Below the pieces are notes generated by a model that was given only the letters and a program-made list of their open reading frames with translations, had not been told where the DNA came from and made no database searches. 38,188 nt of DNA from a virus: the IMG/VR virus record IMGVR_UViG_3300010148_000037, positions 1 to 38,188 of that record; one strand, 5' to 3'. The position numbers and the translations under genes are program-made. Of this stretch, positions 37,537-38,188 are shown one piece after another; positions within the stretch are counted from its first letter, which is position 1, and each line of letters begins with the position of its first letter.

Positions 37537-37556
37537 AATTAAAACTATTTATTATG
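37537..37556 (+). repeat. 20-nt start-site leader, copy 2
   Basis: It is identical to the sequence at 37118-37137 and ends in the ATG of the 41-aa gene. It begins 4 nt after the hammerhead core, and part of it (TTAAAACT) can form the outer part of ribozyme stem I. Confidence 0.8.
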
Positions 37557-37679
37557 TTAGAAACTTATATCAGAAATGTCAGAGTGTTTTACAAAAATAA
37601 TTACTCTTATTATACTATGTTAAAGTACACTATTCGATTTATTCTTTGTAATATTTTCGGTAAAAAGTACACAAAATAA
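37554..37679 (+). CDS. Very small early protein (41 aa)
   Basis: The product (MLETYIRNVRVFYKNNYSYY, TMLKYTIRFILCNIFGKKYT K) is basic and aromatic-rich with a hydrophobic segment (YTIRFILCNIF). It begins at the second copy of the 20-nt leader, which strongly supports translation. After ribozyme cleavage its mRNA would start with a 5'-hydroxyl about 27 nt before the ATG. No family recognised. Confidence 0.55.
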   Translation: MLETYIRNVRVFYKNNYSYYTMLKYTIRFILCNIFGKKYTK

Positions 37680-37707
37680 TTATCAATCAATTAAACAATT
37701 AGAAACT

Positions 37708-37869
37708 ATGAACAAGAAAGAAATCGTAACAATGAAGTTCAATACTGAAGAAATGAACTTACTATCTGAAGCAGTAGAATTACTATACAATAGAACTATT
37801 GGAGAGATGATGTATAAGACTGAAAATGACTTAAGAGAATTATTAAATAAGATAAACCAAAATAAATAA
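37708..37869 (+). CDS. Very small early protein (53 aa)
   Basis: The product (MNKKEIVTMKFNTEEMNLLS, EAVELLYNRTIGEMMYKTEN, DLRELLNKINQNK) starts with a beta strand followed by helices, possibly a ribbon-helix-helix-like shape, though this is not proven. The leader TTAGAAACTATG is like those of its neighbours. It ends 5 bp before the next start. Function unknown. Confidence 0.6.
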   Translation: MNKKEIVTMKFNTEEMNLLSEAVELLYNRTIGEMMYKTENDLRELLNKINQNK

Positions 37870-37874
37870 AAACT

Positions 37875-38081
37875 ATGACAACAAAATTTGAAAAGTACAG
37901 ACAGAACTTAACACAAGTAGGCAACAATATTTATAGCTATGATGTAATAGTTGCTTACATCAATGGTAATGACTTAATACAAAATAAGAATCCATTCAAA
38001 GCAAATGGTCGTTGGTCAGTTACCACACAAAAGCACATAAACTATGTAGCGAAATATTATAACCTTAACCTTAAAAAATAG
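37875..38081 (+). CDS. Small early protein (68 aa)
   Basis: The product (MTTKFEKYRQNLTQVGNNIY, SYDVIVAYINGNDLIQNKNP, TTQKHINYVAKYYNLNLKK) has a pattern I associate with small phage proteins of unknown function: VAYxNGNDLI followed by WSxTTQKHINYVAKxLNLxL. It starts 5 bp after the previous stop with the leader AATAAAAACTATG and ends in TAG, 5 bp before the next ATG. Confidence 0.65.
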   Translation: MTTKFEKYRQNLTQVGNNIYSYDVIVAYINGNDLIQNKNPFKANGRWSVTTQKHINYVAKYYNLNLKK

Positions 38082-38086
38082 AAACT

Positions 38087-38188
38087 ATGAGCAGTTACAC
38101 AACAATAGGCTACCTGCAATCTAAGATGATCCGTATGCCTTTAAACCTAAACACGAATTGGAATAACGACATCAATTCACTATCATCT
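38087..38188 (+). CDS. Early gene, cut by the window edge
   Basis: The frame opens at ATG 38087 with the leader ATAGAAACTATG and stays open for 34 codons (MSSYTTIGYLQSKMIRMPLN, LNTNWNNDINSLSS) to the last base. It continues the early operon. The visible part shows no recognisable motif. Confidence 0.55.
   Translation, partial: MSSYTTIGYLQSKMIRMPLNLNTNWNNDINSLSS

Noticed and set aside
1-38188. tRNA genes, integrase, polymerase, lysogeny repressor
   Set aside because: No cloverleaf with a recognisable T-loop and no recombinase, polymerase or repressor motifs were seen. Absence from this window does not show absence from the genome.

Overview
The window is part of a tailed double-stranded DNA phage with an AT-rich genome. 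It most likely infects a Bacteroidota (flavobacterial, probably marine) host. Four points support this: a complete virion morphogenesis block with terminase, portal, scaffold and capsid genes; promoter-like TAnnTTTG (-7) boxes, two of them with a TTG 18-19 nt upstream, as in flavobacterial promoters; start sites without clear Shine-Dalgarno sequences; and a phage gene whose product ends in a type IX secretion (T9SS, 'Por') C-terminal sorting domain, a system found only in Bacteroidota. No tail tube, tape measure or sheath gene is seen. The gp4-like connector and the very large tail/stabilization protein suggest a short-tailed, podovirus-like particle with a gene order reminiscent of crAss-like phages. 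That affiliation is inferred. No replication genes, integrase or tRNAs are visible and genes are cut at both ends, so this is not a whole genome.

Layout. Positions 1-31764 are almost entirely leftward (minus strand). Reading in the direction of transcription, this region runs: small membrane and basic proteins (31.8-30.4 kb); a cassette of exported envelope proteins including an 803-aa T9SS protein, a predicted outer-membrane barrel, a YfiM-like protein and a thioredoxin-like protein (30.4-26.1 kb); M15 endolysin and holin (26.0-25.2 kb); a fiber-like protein, a tandem GroES-like protein and TerL (25.2-20.4 kb); portal, scaffold, major capsid protein and two paralogous small virion proteins (20.4-14.5 kb); then connector/tail proteins, ending in a 3592-aa protein and a truncated virion protein at the left edge. 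Three intrinsic-terminator-like hairpins sit between the capsid gene and the tail genes and could grade expression. A divergent promoter region at 31.77-31.86 kb separates this block from four rightward genes (winged-helix-like protein, Lys/Met/Gly-rich protein, tail fiber, small virion protein). These converge on a leftward operon of tiny basic proteins ending in an HNH nuclease (36.6-35.4 kb).

Positions 36634-37134 are non-coding and hold 10-bp tandem repeats, nested inverted repeats and promoter boxes, a candidate origin or early control region. To its right lies a rightward, probably early, operon of tiny unknown genes sharing an AAACTAT-type leader. Between its first two genes, starting at the base after a stop codon, is a 56-nt sequence that matches the type I hammerhead ribozyme core, with all three stems and a GUC cleavage triplet. 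This is the most striking non-coding element seen in the window. The phage-encoded T9SS protein and its envelope-protein cassette are the most striking protein system.
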